Source: Bacteroidota bacterium
GTDB lineage: Bacteria; Bacteroidota; Bacteroidia; Flavobacteriales; BACL11
NCBI GenBank assembly: GCA_028408365.1
Contig: JAOOLD010000004.1
Location: forward strand, 1 to 64,000
Length of the DNA: 64,000 bases
Reading direction: 5' to 3'
In this document: positions 35,737 through 44,732 of the stretch, piece by piece
Position numbering within the stretch: position 1 is the first letter of the stretch
Layout: the number at the start of each line of letters is the position of its first letter
The notes under the pieces: model-generated
Database searches by the model: none
What the model was told of the DNA's origin: nothing
Seen by the model: only the letters and a program-made list of their open reading frames with translations
Position numbers and translations under genes: made by a program

Positions 35737-36522
35737 TTAGGACCATATTTTAATTTCTTTTAATTTAATTTTTTCTTTAAAAAATAAACTTGCAGTTTTT
35801 TCAAACGAATCAGTGAAGTTAGAGGCATAGAAATCATATTTTGGAGATGAATTTAAAGATAGTAAATCCAAAGATTCTAAGCTGTCTTTTATAAATTCTG
35901 AGATTATATCTACTGTATTGATTATTTCAATTTCAGTACATACTTCCGCTATTTGTTTTTCAATAAGAGGATAATGTGTGCAAGCTAAAATAAGTTTATC
36001 TATTTTTTCAAACTGTTTTCTTGTTAAGTAATTTTTAATTATTGTTTTACTAATTATTTCATTTACAAATCCCTCTTCTATCATTGGCACTAGCAGTGGT
36101 GTTGACATTTGTTCAACAGATAAATCTCTGTTTAAACTTTTAATTTTATTAAAATATACTTTTGAAGATATGGTTGCTTTAGTTCCAATAATACCAATTT
36201 TAAGTTTTTTGAATTTTTTCAAATATTTTATTACTGGATCTATTACGTTAAAAATATTTTGACAATCTTTTGAAATGGGTAAATACGATGAGGCGCTATT
36301 GCAAGCAACTATTATAGCTTTACATTTTTTTTTTCTGAGAAAATTTATTATTTGTTCAGAAAAAAAAACTATTGATTTTGATGATTTATCACCGTATGGT
36401 AAATGCTGAGTGTCTCCAAAATAAATTAAAGATTCATTTGGTAATTTTCTTTTAATTGCTCTTGCTATTGTTAAACCACCAATTCCCGAATCAAATATAC
36501 CTATAGGGTTATTGTTTTTCAA
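35737..36522 (-). CDS. murI: Glutamate racemase
   Basis: The 261-aa protein has IGIFDSGIGGLTIA at the start, GDTQHLPYGDKS, and the two catalytic Cys: Cys74 in VACNSAS and Cys181 in ACTHYPLI. It makes D-glutamate for peptidoglycan. The apparent start is TTG (36522). A downstream start would remove the first strand, so TTG is probably correct. It follows ompH by 9 nt. Confidence 0.93.
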   Translation of the reverse strand: MKNNNPIGIFDSGIGGLTIARAIKRKLPNESLIYFGDTQHLPYGDKSSKSIVFFSEQIINFLRKKKCKAIIVACNSASSYLPISKDCQNIFNVIDPVIKYLKKFKKLKIGIIGTKATISSKVYFNKIKSLNRDLSVEQMSTPLLVPMIEEGFVNEIISKTIIKNYLTRKQFEKIDKLILACTHYPLIEKQIAEVCTEIEIINTVDIISEFIKDSLESLDLLSLNSSPKYDFYASNFTDSFEKTASLFFKEKIKLKEIKIWS

Positions 36523-36531
36523 AAAAATGGA

Positions 36532-37026
36532 TTAAAGATCAAGTTTTTTCTTGACTTTTGAAATTATGTTTTCACTATCTTCAGCATATAGCAATGTCCC
36601 CATACTTTTATCAAAAATGTAAGTGTATTTTCCTTCCTTTGCAACTTCATTAATCGCATTTCTTGCTTTTTGCAATATAGGCTCAAGCAGTTCTTGTTCT
36701 TTACTTTGTAAAGCTTGCTGGGCATTTTGTTGAAATGACTGAATCCTTTGTTCCAGACCAGTAATTTCGGCGATTTTATCTTGTTTTACTAAATCAGTAT
36801 ATGTTGATTCATTGGACTGATAATTTTCAACACTTTGCTGATATTCAGAAGTCATAGCTGCAAGCTGAGATTCTAGACTTTTCGCAAATTCCTGCACTTC
36901 AGTTTCAGCAGTTTTTCTTTCAGGCATCAAAAGAAGTAGTTCCTGAGAATCAATAAACCCAAACTTTTGAGCGTGTAATGAAGTTAATGTTAAAGTTGAA
37001 ATTAAAAGTATTAATATTTTTTTCAT
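36532..37026 (-). CDS. OmpH/Skp-family periplasmic chaperone (copy 2)
   Basis: The 164-aa protein has a signal peptide (cleavage near LHAQ, residue 19), then FGFIDSQELL and a Glu/Gln-rich coiled coil (about 50-120), as in Skp. Skp holds unfolded outer-membrane proteins for BamA. The ATG is preceded by 12 A residues with no Shine-Dalgarno. It lies 14 nt after copy 1. Confidence 0.92.
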   Translation of the reverse strand: MKKILILLISTLTLTSLHAQKFGFIDSQELLLLMPERKTAETEVQEFAKSLESQLAAMTSEYQQSVENYQSNESTYTDLVKQDKIAEITGLEQRIQSFQQNAQQALQSKEQELLEPILQKARNAINEVAKEGKYTYIFDKSMGTLLYAEDSENIISKVKKKLDL

Positions 37027-37040
37027 TTTTTTTTTTTTAG

Positions 37041-37547
37041 TTAATAACCCATTAGTTCTAACACCTTGTCGCTCTTGTCTAAATTATTATTTGTATATAG
37101 CATAATTAAATCACTAGAGCTATCAAATATAACTGAATATTTGTTATTGGTCGCTACCTGTTGAATAGCATCATAAATTTTGTCTTGTATAGGTTTTATT
37201 AGCTCTTGTCTTTTTGAAAAAAGCATACCTTCAGGACCAAAATATTTCATTTGTAAATCTTGAACTTTTTTCTCCTCAGCAAAAATCATATCTTCTCTTG
37301 CACTTTTCATCTCTTTAGTCAGTAAAATTTGTTCACTTTGGTAAGATCTATACATTTTTTCAATTTTTTGCATAGTCATTTCAATTTCCTCTTGCCATCC
37401 TTTTGAATAATTATCAAGTTTGTCTTGAGCTTGATTGTATTCAGGTATTTTTCCGAGGATATAATCAGTGTCAACATATGCAAACTTTTGAGCAAGAGAG
37501 TAATTTGTAATTAGGAAAAATAAGATTAAAAATTTGATTTTTTTCAT
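37041..37547 (-). CDS. OmpH/Skp-family periplasmic chaperone (copy 1)
   Basis: The 168-aa protein has a signal peptide (cleavage near SLAQ), then FAYVDTDYILGKIPEY and a charged coiled coil. The first strand and spacing match the OmpH family. Two copies behind bamA is the usual Bacteroidota arrangement. The gap to bamA is 13 nt and contains a possible promoter box. Confidence 0.93.
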   Translation of the reverse strand: MKKIKFLILFFLITNYSLAQKFAYVDTDYILGKIPEYNQAQDKLDNYSKGWQEEIEMTMQKIEKMYRSYQSEQILLTKEMKSAREDMIFAEEKKVQDLQMKYFGPEGMLFSKRQELIKPIQDKIYDAIQQVATNNKYSVIFDSSSDLIMLYTNNNLDKSDKVLELMGY

Positions 37548-37551
37548 ATTA

Positions 37552-37559
37552 CAAATTTA
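37552..37559 (-). promoter_or_regulatory. Possible internal -7 box (TAAATTTG) for ompH copy 1
   Basis: An exact TAnnTTTG match in the short bamA-ompH gap, ending 4 nt before the ATG. No -33 TTTG. If used, the mRNA would be leaderless. Confidence 0.4.
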
Positions 37560-37560
37560 A

Positions 37561-40113
37561 CTAAAATTGTTGACCAATTGAAAAATGAAATTGTCCTCCG
37601 TTTGCATCAGGGTTATTTATGATGTCATCAAATCCCCAGCCATAATCTATACCCATCATTCCAACCATTGGCAGCATAATTCTTACACCAAATCCTGCTG
37701 ATTTTTTTATTTCAAAAGGATTATAAAAATCAAAGTTATCCCAAGAATTACCCCCTTCTAAAAATGCTAAAACATAAACGGTTGAAGTGGGGTTAAGACT
37801 TAGAGCATATCTAAGTTCAGATGTATATTTTGTATATATTGTACCTCCAGTTTGGGGAGAGACAGAATTGTTACTGTATCCTCTTAAAGAAATTAGCTCT
37901 CTTCCATCAAAAACATATCCCATTCCGCTTAAACCGTCACCACCAACATAAAACCTCTCAAAGGGTGAAACTCCGATTTGGCTATTGTAAGCCCCTAAAA
38001 GTCCCATTTCTGCTCTATTGTTTAAAACAAGCTTGTCATTAAAAGCTGAAAACCAAGAGGAGGTAAATTTCCATTTGTAATATTCTACCCACTTAAATCT
38101 TTCTTGGTCTGTCATATTAGCAAAATCCTCATTTTTTGAGAATAGTGAGTATGGTGGTGTCAACTTTAAACTCAAATTAAACTTAGATCCACTTCTTGGA
38201 TAAATCAACTGATCGATAGAATTTCTACCTATGTTTATATTAAGATTAAAATTATTAGAGTATCCATTATTAAAACTAAAAAATGATTGTGAATTATTTA
38301 AATCATACCTCTGAAATGTAATACCGTTATATAAAGTAAAATAATCATCAGGAATCTTTAATCTTTTACCCAAACCCAAAGAAACTCCAGTTATTTCAAT
38401 TGATTGTCTATCATTACCGGTTTGTCCGTTTGAACTTATTGACTTGTATGCAGACACTGAAAGAGAATTTGGGTTCTTACCTCCAAGCCAAGGCTCTACA
38501 AAAGTTAAATTATAGTTCTGATAATAAATCCCATTGGATGAGGCCGAGATTGATAAAGTTTGCCCATCACCAGATGGAAGAGGTCTCCAAGCTTCCTTGG
38601 TAAAAAACTTTTTACTTGAAAAGTTTGTAAATCTAAAACCGAGGGACCCAACAACTCTTCCAGCACCCCAACCACCTTGTAAATTAATTTGATCTGTTGA
38701 TTTCTCTGAGACAACATAAGTGATATCTACTGTATTTCTGCTCTGATTAGGTTCAATTTTAACATCGAACTTTTCCGGATCAAAATATTGTAAATTGTTC
38801 AATTCTCTTTGAGATCTCATTATATCTGATCGCTTAAATAAATCACCAGGTTTCGTTCTAATTTCTCTCATGATCACATGATCATTAGTTTTAGAATTAC
38901 CAATCACATTTACCTTGTTTACTTTTGCTTTATCACCTTCGTAGAGTTTAATATTTAAATCTATATAATTATTTTCTTTAACAATTTCTGAGGGACTTGC
39001 ATTAAAAAATAAATAACCATCGTCTAAATATAAAGAACTAATATCATCTCCATTCGCGTTACCAAAAAGTTTCTCCTCAAGAAATGTTTGGTTGTATATA
39101 TCCCCTGACTTAATCGAAAGTCTTTTTGATAATTCATCATTTGAATAAATCTTATTTCCAATCCAAAAAATATTACCAAAAAAGTATTTTTCGCCTTCAT
39201 CAACCTTAATATTGATACTAATAGTGTTGTCATCATTTATTAAAATAGTATCAAATGAAATTTTTGCATCTCTGTAACCAAGTTCATTATATTTTTTAAT
39301 TATTGAGCTTTTATCATTTTCAAAATTTTCATCAATATACTTTGAAACCTTGAAAAATCTCCACCACTTCTTTTCTTTTGTTTCTTTCAGTAGTCGCTTA
39401 AATTTTGAATCGCTAATAATAAAAGTTGAATCAGTTTTATCTAAAAACTTTTTTGAAGAATTTAAAATCTTTTTTCTACCTGATATTTCAATATTTTTAA
39501 TTTTTACTTTTTTGCCTTTGTCAATCTTAAATACTAAAATTTTAGAATTCTTACTTTGTTTGTCATCTTCTACTTTACTATCTATTTTAATGCTGTAAAA
39601 GCCCTTGCTTATGTAAAAGTTTCTTATTACGTTGGAACTATTTGAAATAGTATTTTTACTTATTACACTACCGCTAATTAGCTTTAAGTCCTCTTTTAAT
39701 GAACTAATATCTGATTTACTAATTTTTCCTTCAAATTTAAATTTCGAGAGTCTTGGCAACTCGGTCAAATTAATTTCTAAGTTTATTTTATTACTATCAA
39801 TTTTACTTACTGAAATCTTAATGTCAGAAAATAAATTTTGATCCCAAAGTTTTTTTATTGATTCAGAAACGAGGTCTCCCGGTACATCAATAATTTTTCC
39901 AACTTCCAGCTCAGTCATCTTAATTATATTAGATTCATCGATGAACTCTAAGCCAACGACATCTATAACCTTAATTGTATATGACTTTTTGTTTGAATAA
40001 TCAATAATTTCATTGTTTTGTGCATTAGAGGAATAAGAACATGTTAGTAAAACAATTGTTACAATATTCAAAAATAATTCTTTGCATGCTATGTGTTTAA
40101 GCTGTTTTGCCAA
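37561..40113 (-). CDS. bamA: Outer-membrane protein assembly factor BamA
   Basis: The 850-aa protein has a signal-like N-terminus (about 1-32, ending SSNAQ) and several POTRA domains (about 45-450). They include IKVIDVVGLEFID, KNIEISGRKKIL and 'VNKVNVIGNSKTNDHVIMREI'. The C-terminal Omp85 barrel contains LRGYSNNSV and ends HFSIGQQF. It inserts beta-barrel proteins into the outer membrane. The start appears to be a TTG that overlaps uppS by 17 nt, and no ATG lies near it. Confidence 0.95.
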   Translation of the reverse strand: MAKQLKHIACKELFLNIVTIVLLTCSYSSNAQNNEIIDYSNKKSYTIKVIDVVGLEFIDESNIIKMTELEVGKIIDVPGDLVSESIKKLWDQNLFSDIKISVSKIDSNKINLEINLTELPRLSKFKFEGKISKSDISSLKEDLKLISGSVISKNTISNSSNVIRNFYISKGFYSIKIDSKVEDDKQSKNSKILVFKIDKGKKVKIKNIEISGRKKILNSSKKFLDKTDSTFIISDSKFKRLLKETKEKKWWRFFKVSKYIDENFENDKSSIIKKYNELGYRDAKISFDTILINDDNTISINIKVDEGEKYFFGNIFWIGNKIYSNDELSKRLSIKSGDIYNQTFLEEKLFGNANGDDISSLYLDDGYLFFNASPSEIVKENNYIDLNIKLYEGDKAKVNKVNVIGNSKTNDHVIMREIRTKPGDLFKRSDIMRSQRELNNLQYFDPEKFDVKIEPNQSRNTVDITYVVSEKSTDQINLQGGWGAGRVVGSLGFRFTNFSSKKFFTKEAWRPLPSGDGQTLSISASSNGIYYQNYNLTFVEPWLGGKNPNSLSVSAYKSISSNGQTGNDRQSIEITGVSLGLGKRLKIPDDYFTLYNGITFQRYDLNNSQSFFSFNNGYSNNFNLNINIGRNSIDQLIYPRSGSKFNLSLKLTPPYSLFSKNEDFANMTDQERFKWVEYYKWKFTSSWFSAFNDKLVLNNRAEMGLLGAYNSQIGVSPFERFYVGGDGLSGMGYVFDGRELISLRGYSNNSVSPQTGGTIYTKYTSELRYALSLNPTSTVYVLAFLEGGNSWDNFDFYNPFEIKKSAGFGVRIMLPMVGMMGIDYGWGFDDIINNPDANGGQFHFSIGQQF

Positions 40114-40813
40114 ATCTTCTTTCTCTTTTTTGATATTCTAAAATTGCATCTTTTAAGTCTTCCTTTCTAAAATCTGGCCAAAACTTCTTACAGAAATAAA
40201 ATTCAGTATATGCAATTTGCCAAAGTAAAAAATTACTTACTCTATTTTCGCCGCTTGTTCTAATTAAAAGCTCAGGGTCAGGAACGTTTTTTGTAGCTAA
40301 ATATTGTTCAATTATGTCTTCACTTATTTCATTTACTTTCAAGCCATCACCAATAATTTTTCTAATTGCATTTTTTATTTCCCACCTACTACTGTAACTA
40401 AGTGCTAAAATTAAATTTAATTTAGTATTTCCACTTGTAAGTTTAATGGATTCATTGAGTTCCTTTTTACATTTTTCAGGTAACATATTCATGTTACCAA
40501 TTGAAGAAAGTTTAATGTTATTTTCCATCAATGTCTTAGTTTCACCTCTTATTGTTGATACTAAAAGAGACATTAATCCAGAAACCTCTTTTTTTGGTCT
40601 TTGCCAATTTTCAGTTGAAAAAGCATATAGTGTTAAATAATTAATTCCTATTTCCGCTGCATATTCTACAGTTTCTCGAACTGCTTTAACACCATTTCTA
40701 TGGCCAAAAATTCTAGATTTATTTTTTTGTTTTGCCCATCTACCATTTCCATCCATAATTATTGCAATGTGTTTTGGTAAATTATTTTGATCTAAAAACT
40801 GATCCTGTGCCAC
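40097..40813 (-). CDS. uppS: Undecaprenyl diphosphate synthase
   Basis: The 238-aa protein has catalytic Asp21 in IIMDGNGRWAK, FGHRNGVKAVRETVEYAA, YAFSTENWQRP and the late LLIRTSGENRVSNFLLWQ and YTEFYF motifs. It makes the C55 carrier for peptidoglycan and O-antigen. The start is a GTG. It is the upstream partner of bamA, as is common in Bacteroidota. Confidence 0.96.
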   Translation of the reverse strand: MAQDQFLDQNNLPKHIAIIMDGNGRWAKQKNKSRIFGHRNGVKAVRETVEYAAEIGINYLTLYAFSTENWQRPKKEVSGLMSLLVSTIRGETKTLMENNIKLSSIGNMNMLPEKCKKELNESIKLTSGNTKLNLILALSYSSRWEIKNAIRKIIGDGLKVNEISEDIIEQYLATKNVPDPELLIRTSGENRVSNFLLWQIAYTEFYFCKKFWPDFRKEDLKDAILEYQKRERRFGKTA

Positions 40814-40830
40814 ATTAATTAATTTTCTAA

Positions 40831-41670
40831 TTATTCGTAATCACAACCCTTGTTATTATCATTAAGCTTAAATGATATTGTTATTCCAATGTATGAATAC
40901 CAGTCATTTTTTTCTGAATTACCTCTTTGGTCTCCAGCAATGAAGTTGCCAGTTGGATCCGACATATATACTGATTCATTTCCAAATTCTGGTCTTAACA
41001 CGTTCTCTCCTGGATATGTTGTGCTGACATCATCTAAGTAATCAGTAAACGTCTTTCTAATAGAGTATTCCAGTATAATATTAGAAACCTTATTTAATGA
41101 AAATTTAAATCCTCCTCCAAATGGAATTGCGAATTGAGCAAGCATATATTTCTTCCTGTCAGGAAACGAGGTGGTTCCTTGACCTTCAGTTGAAAGAGGT
41201 TGTAGGTCAACCCATTCTCCATTTGCATTTTCACCTTGAGGATTAAAATAAAACATTGAAAGTCCAGAAAAAAGATATGGAGTCCATTTATACCTTGGAT
41301 TTCCAAGTTCATAAGGTAAAAAGTTAAATTCAACGTTACCTGAAAGTTCATAAATGTTTGATTTAAAGTTAAGGCCGCGAGCTTTACTTAGTGAATCTCT
41401 ATTTTCTAGTCTATCATCTCCAGAAATTTGTCCAAGCAATATATTTGCTCTATATGAAACTCTTTTGTCAATATTTTGCTTGTAATTTAAACTAATGAAT
41501 GGTTTAGATTCTTGAAAATGTCCGTTAGAAAAACAACCATCACATTTGTTCAAATCACCTAGATAATACATGATTCCTGTCTGAATTCCCAGTTCATTGT
41601 TTGTTTTAAATTGACCGTAGCAAAGTTGCGAGATTAGTATGCAGAATATTACTACTATTTTTCTTTTCAT
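40831..41670 (-). CDS. porG: PorG-like T9SS outer-membrane protein (DUF6089 family)
   Basis: The 279-aa protein has a signal peptide (cleavage near CYGQ) and a predicted small beta-barrel. Its opening 'NELGIQTGIMYYLGDLN' and mid segment 'NPRYKWTPYLFSGLSMFYFNP' match the DUF6089/PorG proteins that sit between nadK and uppS in Flavobacteriia. PorG is an outer-membrane component of the type IX secretion system. The match is by pattern and gene order. It fits with the T9SS cargo tails seen at 175-8130. Confidence 0.78.
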   Translation of the reverse strand: MKRKIVVIFCILISQLCYGQFKTNNELGIQTGIMYYLGDLNKCDGCFSNGHFQESKPFISLNYKQNIDKRVSYRANILLGQISGDDRLENRDSLSKARGLNFKSNIYELSGNVEFNFLPYELGNPRYKWTPYLFSGLSMFYFNPQGENANGEWVDLQPLSTEGQGTTSFPDRKKYMLAQFAIPFGGGFKFSLNKVSNIILEYSIRKTFTDYLDDVSTTYPGENVLRPEFGNESVYMSDPTGNFIAGDQRGNSEKNDWYSYIGITISFKLNDNNKGCDYE

Positions 41671-41686
41671 TTTTAAATAATTAATA

Positions 41687-41694
41687 CAAATATA
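41687..41694 (-). promoter_or_regulatory. Predicted -7 box (TATATTTG) for the porG-uppS-bamA unit
   Basis: An exact TAnnTTTG match on the minus strand, 16 nt before the porG ATG, in the 45-nt gap after nadK. Confidence 0.5.
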
Positions 41695-41715
41695 AAATAT
41701 ACTACAAGAAAAAAG

Positions 41716-42594
41716 CTAATTCCTTTTATCAATTCCCCACATAAGCTTGTTTCTTACTGTAGATAAAAATGAGTTAAAAGGTGGATTTATCAATTTTATA
41801 TTAAAACTAGCTTTTTTGATTGTGATTTCTGTAGATGAGTCAAAAGCTCTGGAGCGAGAATCTAATGAGATTAGTGCTAAATCGTCACGGTCAACAACTT
41901 TTAACTTTATTACTGATTCATCATCAATAACAATAGGTCTTACATTTAGATTATGCTGTGCAATTGGGGTAATAATAATATTTCCAGATTGTGGCATAAT
42001 TATTGGGCCTCCGCAACTCAATGAATATCCTGTTGAGCCAGTTGGTGTAGATACAATTAAACCATCTGCCCAATATGAATTTAAAAATTCATCATCAACA
42101 TATGCATCAACTTTAATCATGGAAGAAGTATCTTTTTTAGTTACAGCAACTTCATTTAATGCAAAATTTTGATTACCAAACAACTCGTTCGAGGTGTTAA
42201 GCTCTAGTAATGTTCTGTTGTCAATTTTATAATTTTCCCTAAGCAAATCATTTATTGCAGCATCTATTTGATCTGTTGAAATACTTGAAATAAAGCCTAA
42301 TCTGCCAGTGTTGATTCCCATAATGGGAATATTACTATTTTTTACATGAGTTGCGGCTTTCAATAATGTACCATCACCTCCAATACTTATTAAAAAATCA
42401 GCGTTACCTCTTAAACCATCATGATCTTCGTAAGAAAGTGGAGGTTTTTTGAAGCTGATATTTTTTTTAAATGTCTTTAAGAACTGTTCCTCAATTATTA
42501 CTTGAGAATTTTCATTCTCGATTTTTTTAATTAAGTGTTGTAGATAATTTTTTGAGGTCTCAGGAAATGTCATTCCAAAAATTGCAATTCTCAT
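41716..42594 (-). CDS. nadK: NAD kinase
   Basis: The 292-aa protein has the GGDGT motif at 72-76 (catalytic Asp74), GINTGRLGFIS, a central 'NEVAVTKKDTSSMIKVDAYV' sheet, and SYWADGLIVSTPTGSTGYSLSCGGP (shown in two parts: SYWADGLIVSTP and TGSTGYSLSCGGP). It makes NADP from NAD. It starts 2 nt after the stop of the Omp85-like gene, so it is translated from the same mRNA. Confidence 0.96.
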   Translation of the reverse strand: MRIAIFGMTFPETSKNYLQHLIKKIENENSQVIIEEQFLKTFKKNISFKKPPLSYEDHDGLRGNADFLISIGGDGTLLKAATHVKNSNIPIMGINTGRLGFISSISTDQIDAAINDLLRENYKIDNRTLLELNTSNELFGNQNFALNEVAVTKKDTSSMIKVDAYVDDEFLNSYWADGLIVSTPTGSTGYSLSCGGPIIMPQSGNIIITPIAQHNLNVRPIVIDDESVIKLKVVDRDDLALISLDSRSRAFDSSTEITIKKASFNIKLINPPFNSFLSTVRNKLMWGIDKRN

Positions 42595-42596
42595 AT

Positions 42597-44039
42597 TTAC
42601 TTTTTTCGTTTAACTTTTGTGTCTCCAAACGGATTTGAAAAATGCAAAAATATTCCTTTTTCTCCTAATTTATTAACAGAAAACTCAATTCTGAGAATTT
42701 TATCATAATAAGTGATAAAATCAAGTGAAAGTCCTCTTCCAACTAAAGTAGAGTTAGATAAATTATTTCTTTGCTCTAAAGCTAGACGCTCACTTTCCCA
42801 TACATATCCTATATCACAAAATAGAGAAATATACATGCTGTAATGAGATTTTTTAAATTGATTTTTGTTAAAGAAAGGAATTTCAGCTTTTGTTTTTTCA
42901 AATATTTGATATTTAAAAATATTTTTTGAAATAAAATGTTCATTTCCTGAGATAACGTAATACTCATAAGATCTAATATAATCGTTAAACCCAATTGGTA
43001 GTGAGTAAAAGTATGGAGTGTTATTATTACTACTAATTTTACTTCGAAGGCTAGAACCAAAAAAAAGTTTATCGTAAATATTTTTGTGCAGCTCTAACTT
43101 TAAATTTATTTCAGAATTGTTAATATTTGATTCAATTCCAAAATTTTTTGAGACTGTAATTTCAGCTAGAGATCCATTAAGTGGATATTCAATATTATCT
43201 CTTTGTTCATTTTTAAAACTATATGACAGTTTAAAATAACTACCAATATTATTTTTATTTGAACTATTTAAATACATTCTGTTTAGCATATTAATCTCAT
43301 TATCGACAACACATCTGTGGTATTTTAGAAAAATTGAATTACTTATTCTAAATTCTTTTTTGTTTATTAACTTTAGTTCAGCAATTAAGTCTCTACTAGT
43401 AAAGTCATTTTCATTATTTAAATACTGTAACTGATTATTTGAAATTAAATAATCAGTTTTTTTTCTTCTAAAAAAATCCATTTCACTCTCTACGAAAAAG
43501 CTTCTACTCTTGCCTAATGACCTGCTTATGTGAGTTATATTATAATGTTCTTTATACCCTTTTCTAAATTTTAATTTTATTAACTCATTAGCACCTCGAA
43601 AATTTTGCCAATCAAGCATAATTCCATAATTGATTTTTGACCAGTCTTCATAATTAGATTTTTTAAAATCTCTATACCATGAATTAAAATTTCTATCTGA
43701 AATTTCAAAAATAGGATAGGGCCATAAATACCACCTTTCAGTTAAAAAAATCTCTATCTGTATTTCATCTTCTTGAGCGTACCAAAATGAAATTTCAACA
43801 TAATTGAAAATTTGTAAGTTACTTAAATTCTCCTCAGAAGTTTGTATGTTTTTAATTAGTTTTTCTAGCGAGTATTCTTGATTTTTTTTAAATGTGATAT
43901 GTTCTAAAACAGTTTCATTTTTAGTAATATTATTACCATTAATGACAATCTTTTTAATTTTAAGCTTTTCAGTATCTGCCAAACAAGATGCTGAAAAAAT
44001 TAAAAAATTTATGAATAAAATTAATTTTCTGAAAGGCAT
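42597..44039 (-). CDS. Omp85-like outer-membrane barrel protein with one POTRA domain
   Basis: The 480-aa protein has a signal peptide (cleavage near CLAD, residue 22) and a single POTRA-like domain (about 24-100, KIKKIVINGNNITKNETVL). A beta-barrel follows from about residue 105. The linking motif ERWYLWPYPIFEISDRNFN is typical of Bacteroidota BamA/TamA-family proteins. The barrel ends near FGDTKVKRKK with a basic tail. The substrate is unknown; it may insert or export proteins. It is translationally coupled to the CBS gene (TGATG) and 2 nt from nadK. Confidence 0.78.
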   Translation of the reverse strand: MPFRKLILFINFLIFSASCLADTEKLKIKKIVINGNNITKNETVLEHITFKKNQEYSLEKLIKNIQTSEENLSNLQIFNYVEISFWYAQEDEIQIEIFLTERWYLWPYPIFEISDRNFNSWYRDFKKSNYEDWSKINYGIMLDWQNFRGANELIKLKFRKGYKEHYNITHISRSLGKSRSFFVESEMDFFRRKKTDYLISNNQLQYLNNENDFTSRDLIAELKLINKKEFRISNSIFLKYHRCVVDNEINMLNRMYLNSSNKNNIGSYFKLSYSFKNEQRDNIEYPLNGSLAEITVSKNFGIESNINNSEINLKLELHKNIYDKLFFGSSLRSKISSNNNTPYFYSLPIGFNDYIRSYEYYVISGNEHFISKNIFKYQIFEKTKAEIPFFNKNQFKKSHYSMYISLFCDIGYVWESERLALEQRNNLSNSTLVGRGLSLDFITYYDKILRIEFSVNKLGEKGIFLHFSNPFGDTKVKRKK

Positions 44040-44701
44040 CAGGTATTTAGATATCTCATTAAGCTGTCATATCGCTCCTCAATGTTTGAAAGGTCATTTT
44101 CTTTGTTAAAAGATGCAGAAACATGATAGTTAAAACGTTTAAAATCTTTTAGCAATCTATCTAAATTATGGCTATTTAATTTTAGAGTAACTTCTATGTT
44201 TTTTGATTCATTGAATGAGGTTATGTATGAGCTTAAAATATTAATATTGTTCGACTCAGTTATTGAAGATATTTTGGATAAACTATAATCCTTTTCATTC
44301 ATTTCTAAAACTATTATTCCTCCATTGTTCCTAACAGCAGAACTTTTTGCTAGAGTAAATAAAATCTTTGAGCTAGTAATTGAGCCAATATACTTTTTAC
44401 TTCTACTTAAAACAGGCAATACTGACAATGAATGTTTATCAAAATAATCAACTATGTTAAATAGATGTTGATCCTCAAATATGTAAATGTCTTCGCTTGT
44501 TTTTAATAAATCTTTAACAAATAATTTATCTTTTTTCATGTTCATTATATCGTTTTCAGAAATAAGCCCCAGGAATTTGTTTTTTTCAACTACAGGTAGA
44601 TTGTATACGTGTAAATCTTGCATTATTTTTAATGCAATATCAGCGCTATCTTTTTGCTTTAAAGGTAAGATTGAAGATGAAATTATTTCTTTAGCTTGCA
44701 T
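44039..44701 (-). CDS. CBS-domain protein
   Basis: The 220-aa protein has a pair of CBS domains. The first (about 1-60) contains 'LHVYNLPVVEKNKFLGLISENDI'. The second (about 65-120) contains LSVLPVLSRSKKYIGSITSS. Residues about 125-210 resemble an ACT-like or regulatory domain (GGIIVLEMNEKDYSLSKIS). CBS pairs bind adenosyl nucleotides and sense energy state. Placement beside nadK and pdxJ is common in Flavobacteriia. It may act with one of them, but this is unproven. Confidence 0.88.
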   Translation of the reverse strand: MQAKEIISSSILPLKQKDSADIALKIMQDLHVYNLPVVEKNKFLGLISENDIMNMKKDKLFVKDLLKTSEDIYIFEDQHLFNIVDYFDKHSLSVLPVLSRSKKYIGSITSSKILFTLAKSSAVRNNGGIIVLEMNEKDYSLSKISSITESNNINILSSYITSFNESKNIEVTLKLNSHNLDRLLKDFKRFNYHVSASFNKENDLSNIEERYDSLMRYLNT

Positions 44702-44720
44702 TTGGATATAAACAATTAAT

Positions 44721-44728
44721 TAATTTTG
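44721..44728 (+). promoter_or_regulatory. Predicted -7 box (TAATTTTG) for pdxJ, leaderless spacing
   Basis: An exact TAnnTTTG match ending 4 nt before the GTG start at 44733, in the 31-bp divergent gap with the CBS gene. Confidence 0.5.
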
Positions 44729-44732
44729 AAAT

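Noticed and set aside
41747-42172. Open frame of about 141 codons opposite nadK
   Set aside because: Shadow of a well-supported NAD kinase gene.
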